DNA of 64,000 nucleotides from Acetatifactor sp. (GCA_022511425.1 JAFLRO010000004.1:1-64000); one strand, 5' to 3'; shown: positions 42,507 to 51,862, counted from the stretch's first letter. Notes: generated from the letters alone by a model not told the origin. Numbers and translations are program-made.

Positions 42507-43448
42507 ATGGAACAACAGACATTTGACTTCAAGGAGATACAGGCGAGACCTGAGCGGTTGGCGCCGGGGCACAGAATGTGTGCTGGCTGCGGCGGAACCA
42601 TCGCGGTGAGAAATGTACTGAAAGCGCTTCACCCCGGGGATAGAGCTGTGGTGGGCAACGCTACAGGCTGTCTGGAGGTGTCCACTTTTATGTACCCTTA
42701 TACCGCTTATGAGGACAGCTATATTCACAGCGCTTTCGAGAACGCGGGGGCAACGCTTTCCGGTGTGGAGACGGCTTATAGGGTATTGAAGAAGAAGGGC
42801 AAGATTACTTCGGATTATAAATTCATAACTTTTGGCGGTGACGGCGGCACTTATGACATTGGACTTCAGTCTCTATCCGGCGCTATGGAGCGCGGTCATG
42901 ACATGGTCTATGTCTGCTATGACAACGGCGCCTATATGAATACCGGAACCCAGAGATCCTCCGCAACTCCCATGTATGCGGATACCACCACTACTCCCAG
43001 CGGAACCGTGTCCCAGGGCAAACCCCAGACCAGAAAGGATCTGGCGGGCATTCTGGCAGCTCACAATATCCCTTATGTGGGACAGACTACCTTCATTGGC
43101 AACATGAAGGATTTGTATGTGAAATCAGAGCGGGCTATTTACACTCCGGGCGCAGCATTTCTCAATGTTCTTGCGCCCTGCCCCAGAGGTTGGAAGTACG
43201 ATACACCGGACATCATCGAGATTTGCAAGCTAGCTGTGGAGACCTGCTATTGGCCTCTGTTTGAGGTCATTGACGGCAAGTGGATTTTAAACTACAAGCC
43301 CAAGAATAAACTTCCCCTGGAGGAGTTCCTGAAGAAGCAGGGTCGCTTCAAGCACCTGTTCAAGTCCGGCAACGAGTATCTGATTGAAGCCTTCCAACAG
43401 GAGGTCGACAGAAGGTGGGAAGAACTGCTTGTGCGGTGTGAGGGATAA
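42507..43448 (+). CDS. 2-oxoacid:ferredoxin oxidoreductase, beta (TPP) subunit
   Basis: 313 aa from the ATG at 42507; a frame-start at 42444 inside the alpha gene would add 21 residues without family character. RMCAGCGGTIAVRN carries cluster-binding cysteines, NATGCLEVSTFMYPYTAY follows, and TFGGDGGTYDIGLQSLSGAM with YDNGAYMNTGTQRS is the TPP/Mg site. Similar to PorB of four-subunit pyruvate or 2-oxoisovalerate oxidoreductases. Last gene of the T-box-controlled operon; the next gene is convergent. Confidence 0.9.
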   Translation: MEQQTFDFKEIQARPERLAPGHRMCAGCGGTIAVRNVLKALHPGDRAVVGNATGCLEVSTFMYPYTAYEDSYIHSAFENAGATLSGVETAYRVLKKKGKITSDYKFITFGGDGGTYDIGLQSLSGAMERGHDMVYVCYDNGAYMNTGTQRSSATPMYADTTTTPSGTVSQGKPQTRKDLAGILAAHNIPYVGQTTFIGNMKDLYVKSERAIYTPGAAFLNVLAPCPRGWKYDTPDIIEICKLAVETCYWPLFEVIDGKWILNYKPKNKLPLEEFLKKQGRFKHLFKSGNEYLIEAFQQEVDRRWEELLVRCEG

Positions 43449-43518
43449 GATTCCGAAATACTGTTTTTGACCAGAAATCCCGGAGAGTTTCAGACCACCG
43501 TGGAAAGAGAGAAAAGTA

Positions 43519-44973
43519 TTATAGAGTCCGTTCAGCAGGTTCTGTCACCTTTCGCCACTTCCCCGTCCTGTATTGGGAAAAGGAGATAGCCCAGTTGGTG
43601 AACCAGCCAATGGGAACGGAGTACCAGACCATGGCAATGCCAAGCCTTGGCGCCAGGGTCACGGATACAGTTACGCGGATGAACAGATTCACAAGGTTAG
43701 CGACAGTGAACATCTTCATATCACCCGCCCCCCGCAGCAGGCCGTCCACAGCCATTTTAAAACCGATTAGGCAGAAGAACCAGCCTATAAAGTAAAGATA
43801 TCCCAAGCTGGTCTTCACTGCCGTGGGAGTGCCCTCATCACCTAAGAAAAATAGAGTGATGGGCCGGGCAAAAAGCTCCAGGATCAGGCATATTATAACA
43901 GCACAGAAAATGACCATCTTGTTGGCCGCGCGATAGCCCTCTGACACGCGGTCTTCTTTGCAGGCACCGATGTTCTGGGCGGTGAAGGAGGATATGGCAT
44001 TGCCGATGGCAGCCATGGGCACGATGCAGATGGATTCCACCCGCATGGCAGCGGAGAAGCCCGCCAATGCCTGGGAGCCGAAACTATTTACAACGGATTG
44101 CACCAGCATCATGCCGATGGAAACAATGGACTGCTGGAGGATGGATGGCAGGGCAATCCGTGTCATGGAGAACAGCTCTTCCCGGGAGAAAAGTCCGGCG
44201 GATAACGGTGGGCTCTCCGGTACTGCTTTTTTTGATTCTGCCCACTCATGGATGAGGTCATGACTTTCTTTAAATTTTCTAAGGTTGGAGTGATCGGAGT
44301 CATAGCTTAAATGATGAAGTACTGTCAGAAACACACCAAAGGACAGCGCTGCAGAAATACCTTGAGCAATCAGCGTCGCCCAAGCCACTCCGGCCACACC
44401 CAGGCCTAAATACTTTACAAAGCAAAAATCTAGCAAAATATTGAACAGTGAGGAGAAAATCAGGAAGCACAGAGGAATCCTGGATTTTCCCAAGGCATTG
44501 AACATGGAGGACACAACATTATACATAAATAAAAAAGGCAGTCCCATAAAATAGATGCTGAGGTACTTGGAAGCCATATCCAGCACATCAGCCGGAGTGT
44601 TCAGCAGTATCATAATCTGCCTGCCCAATAAAAGTCCCAGGACAGCCAGTAGCAGGCTCACCACCAGGAAGGCGATGAAAGCCGTGTAGACCGCCAACCT
44701 CATCTTATTGTACTCTTTGGCTCCGAAATATCTGCTGACGATCACAGAGGCGCCAATGCCGCCGCCGATGGCTACACAGATAAAAATATTGGTCAGGGAG
44801 TAGGAAGCACCTACCGCAGCCAAAGCCTGCTCCCCAACCAGCCGTCCTACAATGGCGGAATCCGCCATCGTGTAAGTCTGTTGGAATAAATTGCCTATAA
44901 TCATAGGCAATGCAAATATGATCAGCGCGTTCAGCGGCTTCTTCTCAATCAAATAATCATTTCCGTTCGCCAT
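43519..44973 (-). CDS. MATE-family exporter
   Basis: 484 aa from the ATG at 44973 (TCGAGGATCGATTC upstream). A start at 45021 would add 16 residues but lies almost at the predicted transcription start. Twelve membrane helices; PMIIGNLFQQTYTMADSAIV and VGASYSLTNIFICVAIGGGI are typical of the NorM/DinF-like branch. A hydrophilic loop between the halves (~240-275, SDHSNLRKFKESHDLIHEWA) is longer than usual. Substrate unknown. Convergent with the oxidoreductase operon. Confidence 0.88.
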   Translation of the reverse strand: MANGNDYLIEKKPLNALIIFALPMIIGNLFQQTYTMADSAIVGRLVGEQALAAVGASYSLTNIFICVAIGGGIGASVIVSRYFGAKEYNKMRLAVYTAFIAFLVVSLLLAVLGLLLGRQIMILLNTPADVLDMASKYLSIYFMGLPFLFMYNVVSSMFNALGKSRIPLCFLIFSSLFNILLDFCFVKYLGLGVAGVAWATLIAQGISAALSFGVFLTVLHHLSYDSDHSNLRKFKESHDLIHEWAESKKAVPESPPLSAGLFSREELFSMTRIALPSILQQSIVSIGMMLVQSVVNSFGSQALAGFSAAMRVESICIVPMAAIGNAISSFTAQNIGACKEDRVSEGYRAANKMVIFCAVIICLILELFARPITLFFLGDEGTPTAVKTSLGYLYFIGWFFCLIGFKMAVDGLLRGAGDMKMFTVANLVNLFIRVTVSVTLAPRLGIAMVWYSVPIGWFTNWAISFSQYRTGKWRKVTEPAERTL

Positions 44974-45045
44974 GAATCGATCCTCGAATATCTCACAAGC
45001 TCCACAGATAAAATTTGCCATTCGCTATTCCATTATATTATAATG

Positions 45046-45075
45046 AACGCAAAAGAAAAACAAGCGGCGCCGGAG
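45046..45075. repeat. 30-bp direct repeat, copy 1
   Basis: Begins AACGCAAAAGAAAAACAAGC and ends GGCGCCGGAG; identical to 45168-45197. Preceded by TATAAT at 45039-45044. Confidence 0.85.
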
Positions 45076-45106
45076 GCGACATTTGTTTTTCATGCGTCAT
45101 TAACGA

Positions 45107-45154
45107 GCAAACGGCTGCGGAGCAGCCAAGAAAGCGCTGAAAGCGCGAGTTTGC
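45107..45154 (+). other. Predicted three-way-junction RNA/DNA structure between the repeats
   Basis: Closing stem GCAAAC/GTTTGC (45107-45112, 45149-45154) encloses two hairpins: GGCTGC-GGA-GCAGCC (45113-45127) and GCGC-TGAAA-GCGC (45134-45146). All pairs are perfect. Class unknown. Confidence 0.5.
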
Positions 45155-45167
45155 GAGTATAATTCAA

Positions 45168-45197
45168 AACGCAAAAGAAAAACAAGCGGCGCCGGAG
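45168..45197. repeat. 30-bp direct repeat, copy 2
   Basis: Identical to 45046-45075, preceded by TATAAT at 45158-45163 and 40 bp before truA, so it would lie in the truA 5' leader. Confidence 0.85.
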
Positions 45198-45238
45198 ATA
45201 AAAGAAAAACGGCATCGTCAGAGGAGAATAATACATTT

Positions 45239-45976
45239 ATGAAAAATTACAAGCTGCTCATAGAATATGATGGTACTCGGTATTATGGCTGGCAGCGCCA
45301 GCCGGATCAGAACACGATACAGGGCAAGCTGGAATCGGTGCTTTCTGTGATGTGCGGGAAGGATGTGGAGGTCATCGGCGCAGGCCGCACCGACGGGGGT
45401 GTTCATGCCAGAGGCATGGTTGCAAATGTTAATCTGGAGACAGAGCTGCCCTGTGAGCAGATCCGGGATTATCTGAACCGCTATCTGCCTGACGATATCG
45501 CCGTGCTGGAGATCCGGGAGGCTTCCCCCAGGTTTCATGCCCGCTACAATGCTATTGGCAAGACCTACTGTTATACCTGCTATGATGGCGAAGTGAAGCC
45601 GGTATTTGACCGAAAATACTACACCCGCCTGGAGGAAAAGCCGGATCTGGATCGGATGCGTCAGGCTGCTGAGATTCTTAAGGGAGAGCATGATTTCCGG
45701 AATTTCTGTGTGAATCCCCGGATGAAAAAGTCCACTGTCCGCAAGGTGGATCGAATTGAGATTGTCAGAGAGGGCGGTTATCTGCGTTTTACTTTCCACG
45801 GCACAGGTTTTCTCCAGAATATGGTGCGTATCATGGTAGGAACCCTGTTGGAAGTTGGCTGCAGCCGAATGAGTCTGGAACAGGTTCGACTAGCACTGGA
45901 GGCGGAGGAGAGGCAGAAAGCTGGCCCCACTGCACCTGCTCAGGGTCTTTGCCTGATGAGTGTTGACTACGACTGA
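45239..45976 (+). CDS. truA: tRNA pseudouridine synthase A
   Basis: 245 aa. Makes pseudouridine at positions 38-40 of the tRNA anticodon arm. The catalytic Asp is in GAGRTDGGVHARG (D52); the start YKLLIEYDGTRYYGWQRQP and LQNMVRIMVGTLLEVG near the end are typical. TruA often follows transport genes in Firmicutes; here it stands alone after a repeat-rich leader. The start has CAGAGGAG upstream. Confidence 0.95.
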   Translation: MKNYKLLIEYDGTRYYGWQRQPDQNTIQGKLESVLSVMCGKDVEVIGAGRTDGGVHARGMVANVNLETELPCEQIRDYLNRYLPDDIAVLEIREASPRFHARYNAIGKTYCYTCYDGEVKPVFDRKYYTRLEEKPDLDRMRQAAEILKGEHDFRNFCVNPRMKKSTVRKVDRIEIVREGGYLRFTFHGTGFLQNMVRIMVGTLLEVGCSRMSLEQVRLALEAEERQKAGPTAPAQGLCLMSVDYD

Positions 45977-46126
45977 GATGCGAATTTATTGGTAGTTATT
46001 TCATAGATTTAGTTTGTGGGAAACAATAATACAAAAATTACGAGAAAACTGTTGATAACGTGTACTGTGTTATGTAAGATAGTAGGTAGAGAATGATTGT
46101 ATTTTTTGAGAAAGGCGGATCCTATC

Positions 46127-47662
46127 TTGCAGTTCAGTAGATCAAAATTAAAAGAAAAACTGAATGAAACTTTAAAAGCAGTATTTCCCATTCTTGCCAT
46201 CGTGTTATTGCTGTGTTTTACCATCGCCCCTATTTCGCCCAGCATACTGATGACCTTCCTGATTGGTGCAGTGCTGCTGATCGTGGGAATGCTGCTTTTT
46301 TCCTTTGGCGTGGATCTGTCTATGACCCAGATGGGTGAAAGAGTGGGAACTACCATGACAAAGACGAAAAATGCCTTTCTTATGGCAATTATCAGCTTTA
46401 TTATGGGGTTGATCATCACTATATCTGAGCCCGATCTGCAAGTGCTGGCTCAGCAGGTGCCTTCCATTCCCAACATAGTCATCATACTGGCAGTTGCTGC
46501 GGGAGTGGGAGTATTTCTTGTGATTGCACTGCTTCGTATGCTGTTTGGGATTGCCCTGTCTTACATGCTCATCGCATTCTATATACTGGTCTTTGCTCTT
46601 ACATTGCTCGTACCGGGAGATTTTCTGGCAGTGGCCTTCGATTCCGGCGGTGTGACCACCGGTCCCATGACAGTTCCCTTTATCATGGCGTTGGGTATTG
46701 GTATTTCTGCCATTCGAAGTGATAAACGTGCGGCGGATGACAGTTTCGGACTGGTTTCCCTGTGTTCTGTTGGCCCTATTTTAGCAGTGCTGGTTCTGGG
46801 GATGATTTATCATCCGGATCAGACGGAGAATGTATCTGAGAGCATTCCGGTTATTGACAATACGGTGGAATTGGGACGTCTGTTTGTGACAGAGCTTCCC
46901 ACTTACATAAAGGAGATGGCTGTCTCGCTGTTTCCCATTGTGTTGTTCTTTGGCCTTTTTCAGTTGATTTCCAGAGATATGAAGAAAAAAGCTTTGATAA
47001 AGATTTTAATCGGTCTTGCTTATACCTATGTGGGGCTGGTGCTGTTTTTGACAGGCGTAAACGTAGGTTTTATGCCGGCAGGAAACTATCTGGGTCAGAC
47101 GATAGCGGGACTTCCCTATTCCTGGATCATCATTCCCATCGGTATGGTCATCGGTTACTTTATCGTGCTGGCGGAGCCGGCAGTGTTTGTGTTGACCAGG
47201 CAAGTGGAGGAGATGACATCCGGAGCTATTTCGGCACATGCCATGGGTCTGAGCTTGTCCATCGGCGTTGCCTTTTCCATCGGAATTGCCATGCTGCGAG
47301 TATTGACGGGTATTTCTATCATGTGGTTCATTGTGCCGGGCTATGCGGTGGCATTAATCCTAAGCTTCTTCGTACCGAAAATATTTACTGCCATTGCCTT
47401 TGACTCCGGCGGCGTGGCTTCCGGTCCCATGACTGCGACTTTCCTTCTGCCCTTTGCTATGGGTGCTTGTCAGGTGGCAGGTGGGAATATTATCACGGAT
47501 GCATTTGGTGTAGTGGCTATGGTGGCCATGACGCCTCTGATCACCATTCAGATCATGGGCTTGGTATTTAGAATGAAAGAGAATAGCCTGCATAAAGGCG
47601 TTCTCAAGAAGAAATTCGTTTCATTGGATGCTTACGGTGATATGGAAATTATCGAATTGTAG
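46127..47662 (+). CDS. DUF1538 membrane protein, internally duplicated
   Basis: 511 aa from a TTG at 46127 with AAAGGCGG at proper spacing; a TTG at 46097 would add ten residues. About 14 membrane helices arranged as two homologous halves, each with the same signature: AFDSGGVTTGPMTVPF (~171) and AFDSGGVASGPMTATF (~425). Discontinuous AFDSGG motifs with polar residues inside the membrane suggest a transport path, as in inverted-repeat carriers. The family has no proven function. The tandem PII-like protein 42 bp downstream is a likely cytosolic regulator. Confidence 0.75.
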   Translation: MQFSRSKLKEKLNETLKAVFPILAIVLLLCFTIAPISPSILMTFLIGAVLLIVGMLLFSFGVDLSMTQMGERVGTTMTKTKNAFLMAIISFIMGLIITISEPDLQVLAQQVPSIPNIVIILAVAAGVGVFLVIALLRMLFGIALSYMLIAFYILVFALTLLVPGDFLAVAFDSGGVTTGPMTVPFIMALGIGISAIRSDKRAADDSFGLVSLCSVGPILAVLVLGMIYHPDQTENVSESIPVIDNTVELGRLFVTELPTYIKEMAVSLFPIVLFFGLFQLISRDMKKKALIKILIGLAYTYVGLVLFLTGVNVGFMPAGNYLGQTIAGLPYSWIIIPIGMVIGYFIVLAEPAVFVLTRQVEEMTSGAISAHAMGLSLSIGVAFSIGIAMLRVLTGISIMWFIVPGYAVALILSFFVPKIFTAIAFDSGGVASGPMTATFLLPFAMGACQVAGGNIITDAFGVVAMVAMTPLITIQIMGLVFRMKENSLHKGVLKKKFVSLDAYGDMEIIEL

Positions 47663-47704
47663 AGTATAAAATGAGTTATATAAAACACAAAGCAGGGTGG
47701 ATAT

Positions 47705-48382
47705 ATGGGAAAATTATACTTGACGACCACCATCGTTGACAGGAAAAACGGATCCAAATATGCAAAGCTGTACAAGGACAACGGTCTGGCAGTCACTTTT
47801 ATGACACTGGGTGCAGGTACAGCGAGCAGTGATGTGTTGGACTATCTGGGACTGGAGTCCACGGAGAAAACAGTGATTTTTACTGTGCAGGAAGAAGAGG
47901 GCTGGCTTGCACTGAAAAAGGAGCTGCGCCAGAAGCTGCAGATAGACGCACCCGGAGGGGGCATTGCCTTTACGGTTCCCTTGAGCAGTATCGGAGGAAA
48001 GAAGGCGTTACAGTTTTTGCTGACCAGGGATGATTATCAGAAAGAGGAGGAATCTGTCTTGAAGGATACAACTCATGATTTACTCATAGTCATTGCGAAC
48101 AGGGGATATATCGATCTTGTGATGGATGCTGCAAGGGGAGCCGGAGCTTATGGCGGTACGGTGCTGCAGGCCAAGGGAACCGGTATGGAACATGCGGAGA
48201 AGTTTATGGGTGTGTCCCTGGCGGCAGAGAAAGAGATGATTTTTATTGTGACCAAGACGGAGCAGAAGAACAGCATCATGAAGGCCGTCATGGAACAAGC
48301 CGGTACCGACAGTGAGGCAAAGGCCGTCGTATTCTCCCTGCCGGTGACAGACACTGCAGGTCTGCGGCTGATTGAGGATTAG
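47705..48382 (+). CDS. Tandem PII-like (GlnB-fold) protein
   Basis: 225 aa, GCAGGGTGGATAT upstream. Two PII-like domains: ~1-105 (KLYLTTTIVDRKNGSKYAKL, then VTFMTLGAGTASSDVLDYLG) and ~120-225 (HDLLIVIANRGYIDLVMDAA, GAYGGTVLQAKGTG). The second keeps the PII-like Gly-rich segment before the T-loop region; the first has diverged. PII proteins bind ATP/ADP and 2-oxoglutarate or other effectors and control transporters by plugging them. A two-domain protein beside a two-half transporter suggests matched symmetry; this is inference. Confidence 0.7.
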   Translation: MGKLYLTTTIVDRKNGSKYAKLYKDNGLAVTFMTLGAGTASSDVLDYLGLESTEKTVIFTVQEEEGWLALKKELRQKLQIDAPGGGIAFTVPLSSIGGKKALQFLLTRDDYQKEEESVLKDTTHDLLIVIANRGYIDLVMDAARGAGAYGGTVLQAKGTGMEHAEKFMGVSLAAEKEMIFIVTKTEQKNSIMKAVMEQAGTDSEAKAVVFSLPVTDTAGLRLIED

Positions 48383-48453
48383 CACATTGATTACGGCATT
48401 AAGCTCTTTGAGTTGAATTGAAAAGTTATTTTACTGCTGCAAGGAGGAAACTG

Positions 48454-48933
48454 ATGAACGAATACAAAGTTACATGGAAACTGTACAAGTCCTGGGCGAC
48501 GGAAAATATGCTAAAGGGCCCAAGGCTCGTGATGATGATTATATGGTGTGTATTTGCGTTAGCGTGTTTGGCCATGGTGTATGTTTCTTGGCCTAAATTG
48601 CATTTGTTTTACTTAGCGTTGGCACTTTTTTGCATATACCGTGCATTCTTTCATAATTTTGTGGTTTCCAAGGCACAATACCGACGCATGGCTCAGGCTT
48701 ATGGAACGCAGGACTGGGTGCGCAGAATCACTTTTGAGGAGGACGGAATCAGTCTGACCGAGGGCAATTTTTCCTATAAGTATGCTTATACAGAAATAAA
48801 GGAAATCCGTGAAAAGGGAAATAAAATCTGGCTCTTTGCAGCCAACAAGACAGTTTTGCGGCTGTACAGAGATGCCTTTGTGGAGGGAACTGATTGGGAG
48901 AAGTGCAAAGCCATATTAGATGAGATGATATGA
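48454..48933 (+). CDS. YcxB-like membrane protein
   Basis: 159 aa from the ATG at 48454 (CAAGGAGGAAACTG upstream). Two membrane helices (~27-45 and ~48-66) are followed by a soluble domain with ITFEEDGISLTEGNFSYKYA, YTEIKEIREKGNKIWLF and KTVLRLYRDAF, the pattern of YcxB-like C-terminal domains (PH-like fold). Function unknown. Follows the PII-like gene by 71 bp but may have its own promoter. Confidence 0.75.
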   Translation: MNEYKVTWKLYKSWATENMLKGPRLVMMIIWCVFALACLAMVYVSWPKLHLFYLALALFCIYRAFFHNFVVSKAQYRRMAQAYGTQDWVRRITFEEDGISLTEGNFSYKYAYTEIKEIREKGNKIWLFAANKTVLRLYRDAFVEGTDWEKCKAILDEMI

Positions 48934-49265
48934 CTTGTCATCCATTTTTTAAAGGTCTCCCCGATCTTCTGGGAATTTTCCGCATTTTCTTCCACCTGCT
49001 TCTGGTACTCTTCCGGGATTAATATCATCATGTTCCCATATCCCAGTTTGTTCAGTTCCTTCTGCAATGCAGAATCTGCGCTTATGGTTCTGAATCCGGT
49101 GATATTTGTTTTATTTAAGTCGTTTAAAGACAATATTCCCAGCGCGTTGGATAGGACGTTGGAAAAAGGGAGATATCCCATTGGCGTCATGTTGTTATAA
49201 AGTCCAAGTGACGACATGTTCATCAGGTAAGTGCTCAGATTTCCTATTGTCGATTCATAACTCAT
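48930..49265 (-). pseudogene. Hypothetical protein truncated at its 3' end
   Basis: The minus frame starts MSYESTIGNLSTYLMNMSSL, continues ISADSALQKELNKLGYGNMM and ILIPEEYQKQVEENAENSQK, and then, from about 48930, reads through the antisense of the YcxB-like gene down to 48786. The tail has no relation to the head, so the original 3' part seems to have been lost where the YcxB-like gene now ends. The head looks like a genuine small Lachnospiraceae protein, but I cannot name its family. Its start overlaps the stop of a 48-codon frame. Confidence 0.5.
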
Positions 49266-49401
49266 TTTCAGGCATCCTCTGATTTTGCATCATTACAGTC
49301 AGGGTGAACATTTTATCCACAGCTGACCATTCCACTGCACCGTAGTATTTTTCAACAGTACTTTTGGCAAGCTCGGCATCCGACAGAATACTTGTATGCA
49401 C
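49255..49401 (-). CDS. Small 48-aa protein, hypothetical
   Basis: A GTG at 49401 has AAAGGG 8-13 nt upstream and opens a 48-codon frame (SILSDAELAKSTVEKYYGAV, EWSAVDKMFTLTVMMQNQ), ending TGA at 49255 and overlapping the start of the next minus-strand frame. A TATAAT at 49428-49423 stands just ahead. The overlap and composition favour a real small gene, perhaps the broken 5' part of a larger one. Confidence 0.4.
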   Translation of the reverse strand: MHTSILSDAELAKSTVEKYYGAVEWSAVDKMFTLTVMMQNQRMPENEL

Positions 49402-49743
49402 TTGACTCTGCCCTTTGCGGACATTATAGCAGATGTGATTGTGTTTGTGGGGGAAATGGAACGAAACCTTTTTGAAATGGAATGAAAACTTTTTATGTTG
49501 AGTCGATGTAAGTTATATGGAAGTCAAAGATTAAATATGGTACACTTTATTAGGTTTCCCGATTAAAACCACGGACTGCAACTGCCGGTTGACATATTTC
49601 CAAGCGCGCTTGGTAGTTGTCAACCGGGGATTTTGCTATGCTTTCTCATGTGCGGCGGGTCTGCTCAGAAGAATGCCAAATCACTGGTACAATGCCCGCT
49701 GCCACAATAAAAGCAGTGTATACGGTGAGACAGGAGGAACAGT
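49402..49743. other. Intergenic region with a large inverted repeat
   Basis: Apart from the minus-strand -10 box (49423-49428) and the 43-bp nested inverted repeat at 49585-49627, no gene or known motif is seen. Confidence 0.5.
49585..49627. repeat. Nested inverted repeat (cruciform/hairpin)
   Basis: Outer perfect 10-bp arms CCGGTTGACA/TGTCAACCGG enclose a perfect 14-bp palindrome CCAAGCGCGCTTGG, separated by TATTT and TAGT. GGATTTTG follows. It could be a terminator, an operator or a protein-binding cruciform. Confidence 0.7.
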
Positions 49744-50754
49744 ATGATATTGTCTGAAAAAATCATGGAACTTAGAAAGAAGAAAGGATGGTCACAGGAG
49801 GAACTGGCGGAGAAGCTGGATATTTCACGGCAGTCGGTAAGCAAGTGGGAGAGCGGTGCTTCCATCCCCGACATTGACAGGATTCTGGCCCTCAGCAGGC
49901 TCTTTGAGGTCAGCACCGACTATCTGTTAAAAGATGAGCTACAGCTGGATGTTGCTTCAAGCGTGGAACCATCGGAAGATAATCAGGAGCAGACCACACG
50001 CAGCATATCCATGGAAGAGGCTAACCGCTTCATGGAACTTAAGCGAAAGCTTTCCTGGCGAATAGCAGCGGCAATTTCCCTGTTTATACTGAGCCCCGTG
50101 CCGATTCTTCTTTTTGACGTTTGGTCGGTGGAGGAACCTTTCGGCATTAACGGGGATGTGGCAGGAAGTGTGGGACCTGCCATAATGCTTATGTTAGTGG
50201 CTGTGGGTGTTGTAGTGTTGATTCTGTGCGGAATGCAATTGTCAAAATATGATTATTTGGAAAAGGAACGCATTCGCTTGGAATACGGTGTGGCGGGAAT
50301 CACAGAGAAGAAAAAGGAAGAATTCGCACCGGTTTTACGGGGGAGTGTGGCATGCGGAGTAGCGCTTTGTATACTGGGAGTGGTACCGATACTGATGACA
50401 GGAGCTTATAAAGAATCAGTTGTTGCGAATCAGTACGGGGTTATTTTGTTATTATGTATGGTTGCAGCGGCAGTTTTTCTATTTGTGCGCTCCGGAATAA
50501 TAAACGATAGCTTTGACAAGCTGCTCCAACGGGAGGATTACACCCGGGAGAACAAGGAGTTTAACAGGAAAGCCTCACCCTTTGCGTGTGCCTACTGGTG
50601 CATTGTCACAGCCATCTTTTTGGGAATCGGCTTTCTTACTGAAGACTCGGAGGGATGGGGTTACGCATGGGTGGTCTGGCCTATAGGAGGAATTCTGTTT
50701 GGTGCGCTGATGTCTGTTATGAGAGGCATTCACCGGATGAAGGAAAAAGAATGA
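49744..50754 (+). CDS. XRE-family regulator with membrane domain
   Basis: 336 aa, GACAGGAGGAACAGT upstream. N-terminal helix-turn-helix (~8-62; [31 protein letters not shown]), a linker, then about six membrane helices (~105-330). Membrane-tethered XRE proteins of this kind are frequent in Clostridia and probably sense a membrane or extracellular signal. Its 3' end overlaps the convergent carbamate kinase by 38 bp. Confidence 0.85.
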   Translation: MILSEKIMELRKKKGWSQEELAEKLDISRQSVSKWESGASIPDIDRILALSRLFEVSTDYLLKDELQLDVASSVEPSEDNQEQTTRSISMEEANRFMELKRKLSWRIAAAISLFILSPVPILLFDVWSVEEPFGINGDVAGSVGPAIMLMLVAVGVVVLILCGMQLSKYDYLEKERIRLEYGVAGITEKKKEEFAPVLRGSVACGVALCILGVVPILMTGAYKESVVANQYGVILLLCMVAAAVFLFVRSGIINDSFDKLLQREDYTRENKEFNRKASPFACAYWCIVTAIFLGIGFLTEDSEGWGYAWVVWPIGGILFGALMSVMRGIHRMKEKE

Positions 50755-51676
50755 CCGTGCCGGCCTTTCCCTTGACTGCATCCTTTACCTTTTCCATGGA
50801 GGTGATCAGTGCCTGGCCGCCAGGAACCTTCTCCAGATAGCTTATCGCAGCCTCGATTTTGGGAAGCATGGTGCCTGCCTCGAATTGCCCCTGTGCTGTC
50901 AGTTCCTTTGCTTCCGCTACGGTAAGCTGCGTCAGGGGTGCTTGGGTTTCTTTGCCAAAATCCTTATATACACAGTCCACTCCAGTCAGAATAATTAATT
51001 GGTCACATTTCAAGTCCGCCGCCAACTTTCCCGCGATGGCATCCTTCTCTATCACCGCGGAAGCTCCCTTCAGCACATGCTGTTGCTCAATGACGGGGAT
51101 GCCGCCTCCACCGCAGGCAATCACGACCTGATCCGCCTCCGCCAGAGTGCGGATAGCTTCAATTTCCACGATATCGATGGGCTTTGGCGCGGCAACCACC
51201 CTGCGAAAGCCCTTTCCGGGATCTTCCTTCACATAGTTGCCCTTTTTAACCTCCATCTCAGCGTCTTCTTTGGACATATGGCGGCCAATGACCTTGGTGG
51301 GCTCATAGAAGGCTTCATCGTAAGGGTCCACGGTGACCTGAGTCAGTATGGTGCTGACGGGCTTGGAAATTCCCCGACTTAACAGCTCGGATCGCAAGGC
51401 ATTCTGAATATCGTAACCTACATAGCCCTGACTCATGGCAGAGCAGACACACATAGGGGCAGGGGTGTAGTCAATATAGACCCTTCTCAGCTCCGTCATT
51501 GCCTTATGTATCATGCTGACCTGGGGACCGTTGCTGTGGGTGATGGTCAGCTGGTAATCCTCTTCCACCAGGTCCGCCAGCGCTCTGGCGGTAACTTTAA
51601 CCGCGTCCCACTGTGCCAGTGTGGTATAGCCCAGCGCGTCGTGCCCCAGGGAGACAACTACTTTTTTCTTACTCAT
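50717..51676 (-). CDS. arcC: Carbamate kinase
   Basis: 319 aa from the ATG at 51676 (ATGGAGGAGCAT upstream). Transfers phosphate from carbamoyl phosphate to ADP, giving ATP, ammonia and CO2, or the reverse. Amino-acid-kinase motifs: [10 protein letters not shown] at the start (usually GGNAL; here GHDAL is a variant), [23 protein letters not shown] and [15 protein letters not shown]. The SLGHDAL variant at the nucleotide loop is typical of some Clostridia. No arginine deiminase or ornithine carbamoyltransferase is nearby. Confidence 0.92.
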   Translation of the reverse strand: MSKKKVVVSLGHDALGYTTLAQWDAVKVTARALADLVEEDYQLTITHSNGPQVSMIHKAMTELRRVYIDYTPAPMCVCSAMSQGYVGYDIQNALRSELLSRGISKPVSTILTQVTVDPYDEAFYEPTKVIGRHMSKEDAEMEVKKGNYVKEDPGKGFRRVVAAPKPIDIVEIEAIRTLAEADQVVIACGGGGIPVIEQQHVLKGASAVIEKDAIAGKLAADLKCDQLIILTGVDCVYKDFGKETQAPLTQLTVAEAKELTAQGQFEAGTMLPKIEAAISYLEKVPGGQALITSMEKVKDAVKGKAGTVILFPSSGECLS

Positions 51677-51862
51677 ATGCTCCTCCATATCTATGTGAAA
51701 ATATCCGATTACAAATAATTCATTAAATTAATTCTACATCAACACCATATGATTTGAAAAGGAAAATTTATAAATTCCATTAACTTACCGCCAGCTTATG
51801 AATGAAGTGACTGAACTGTTGCAAATATGATGCAGGAATGATGCAAAGTTGTAATATGTTTA

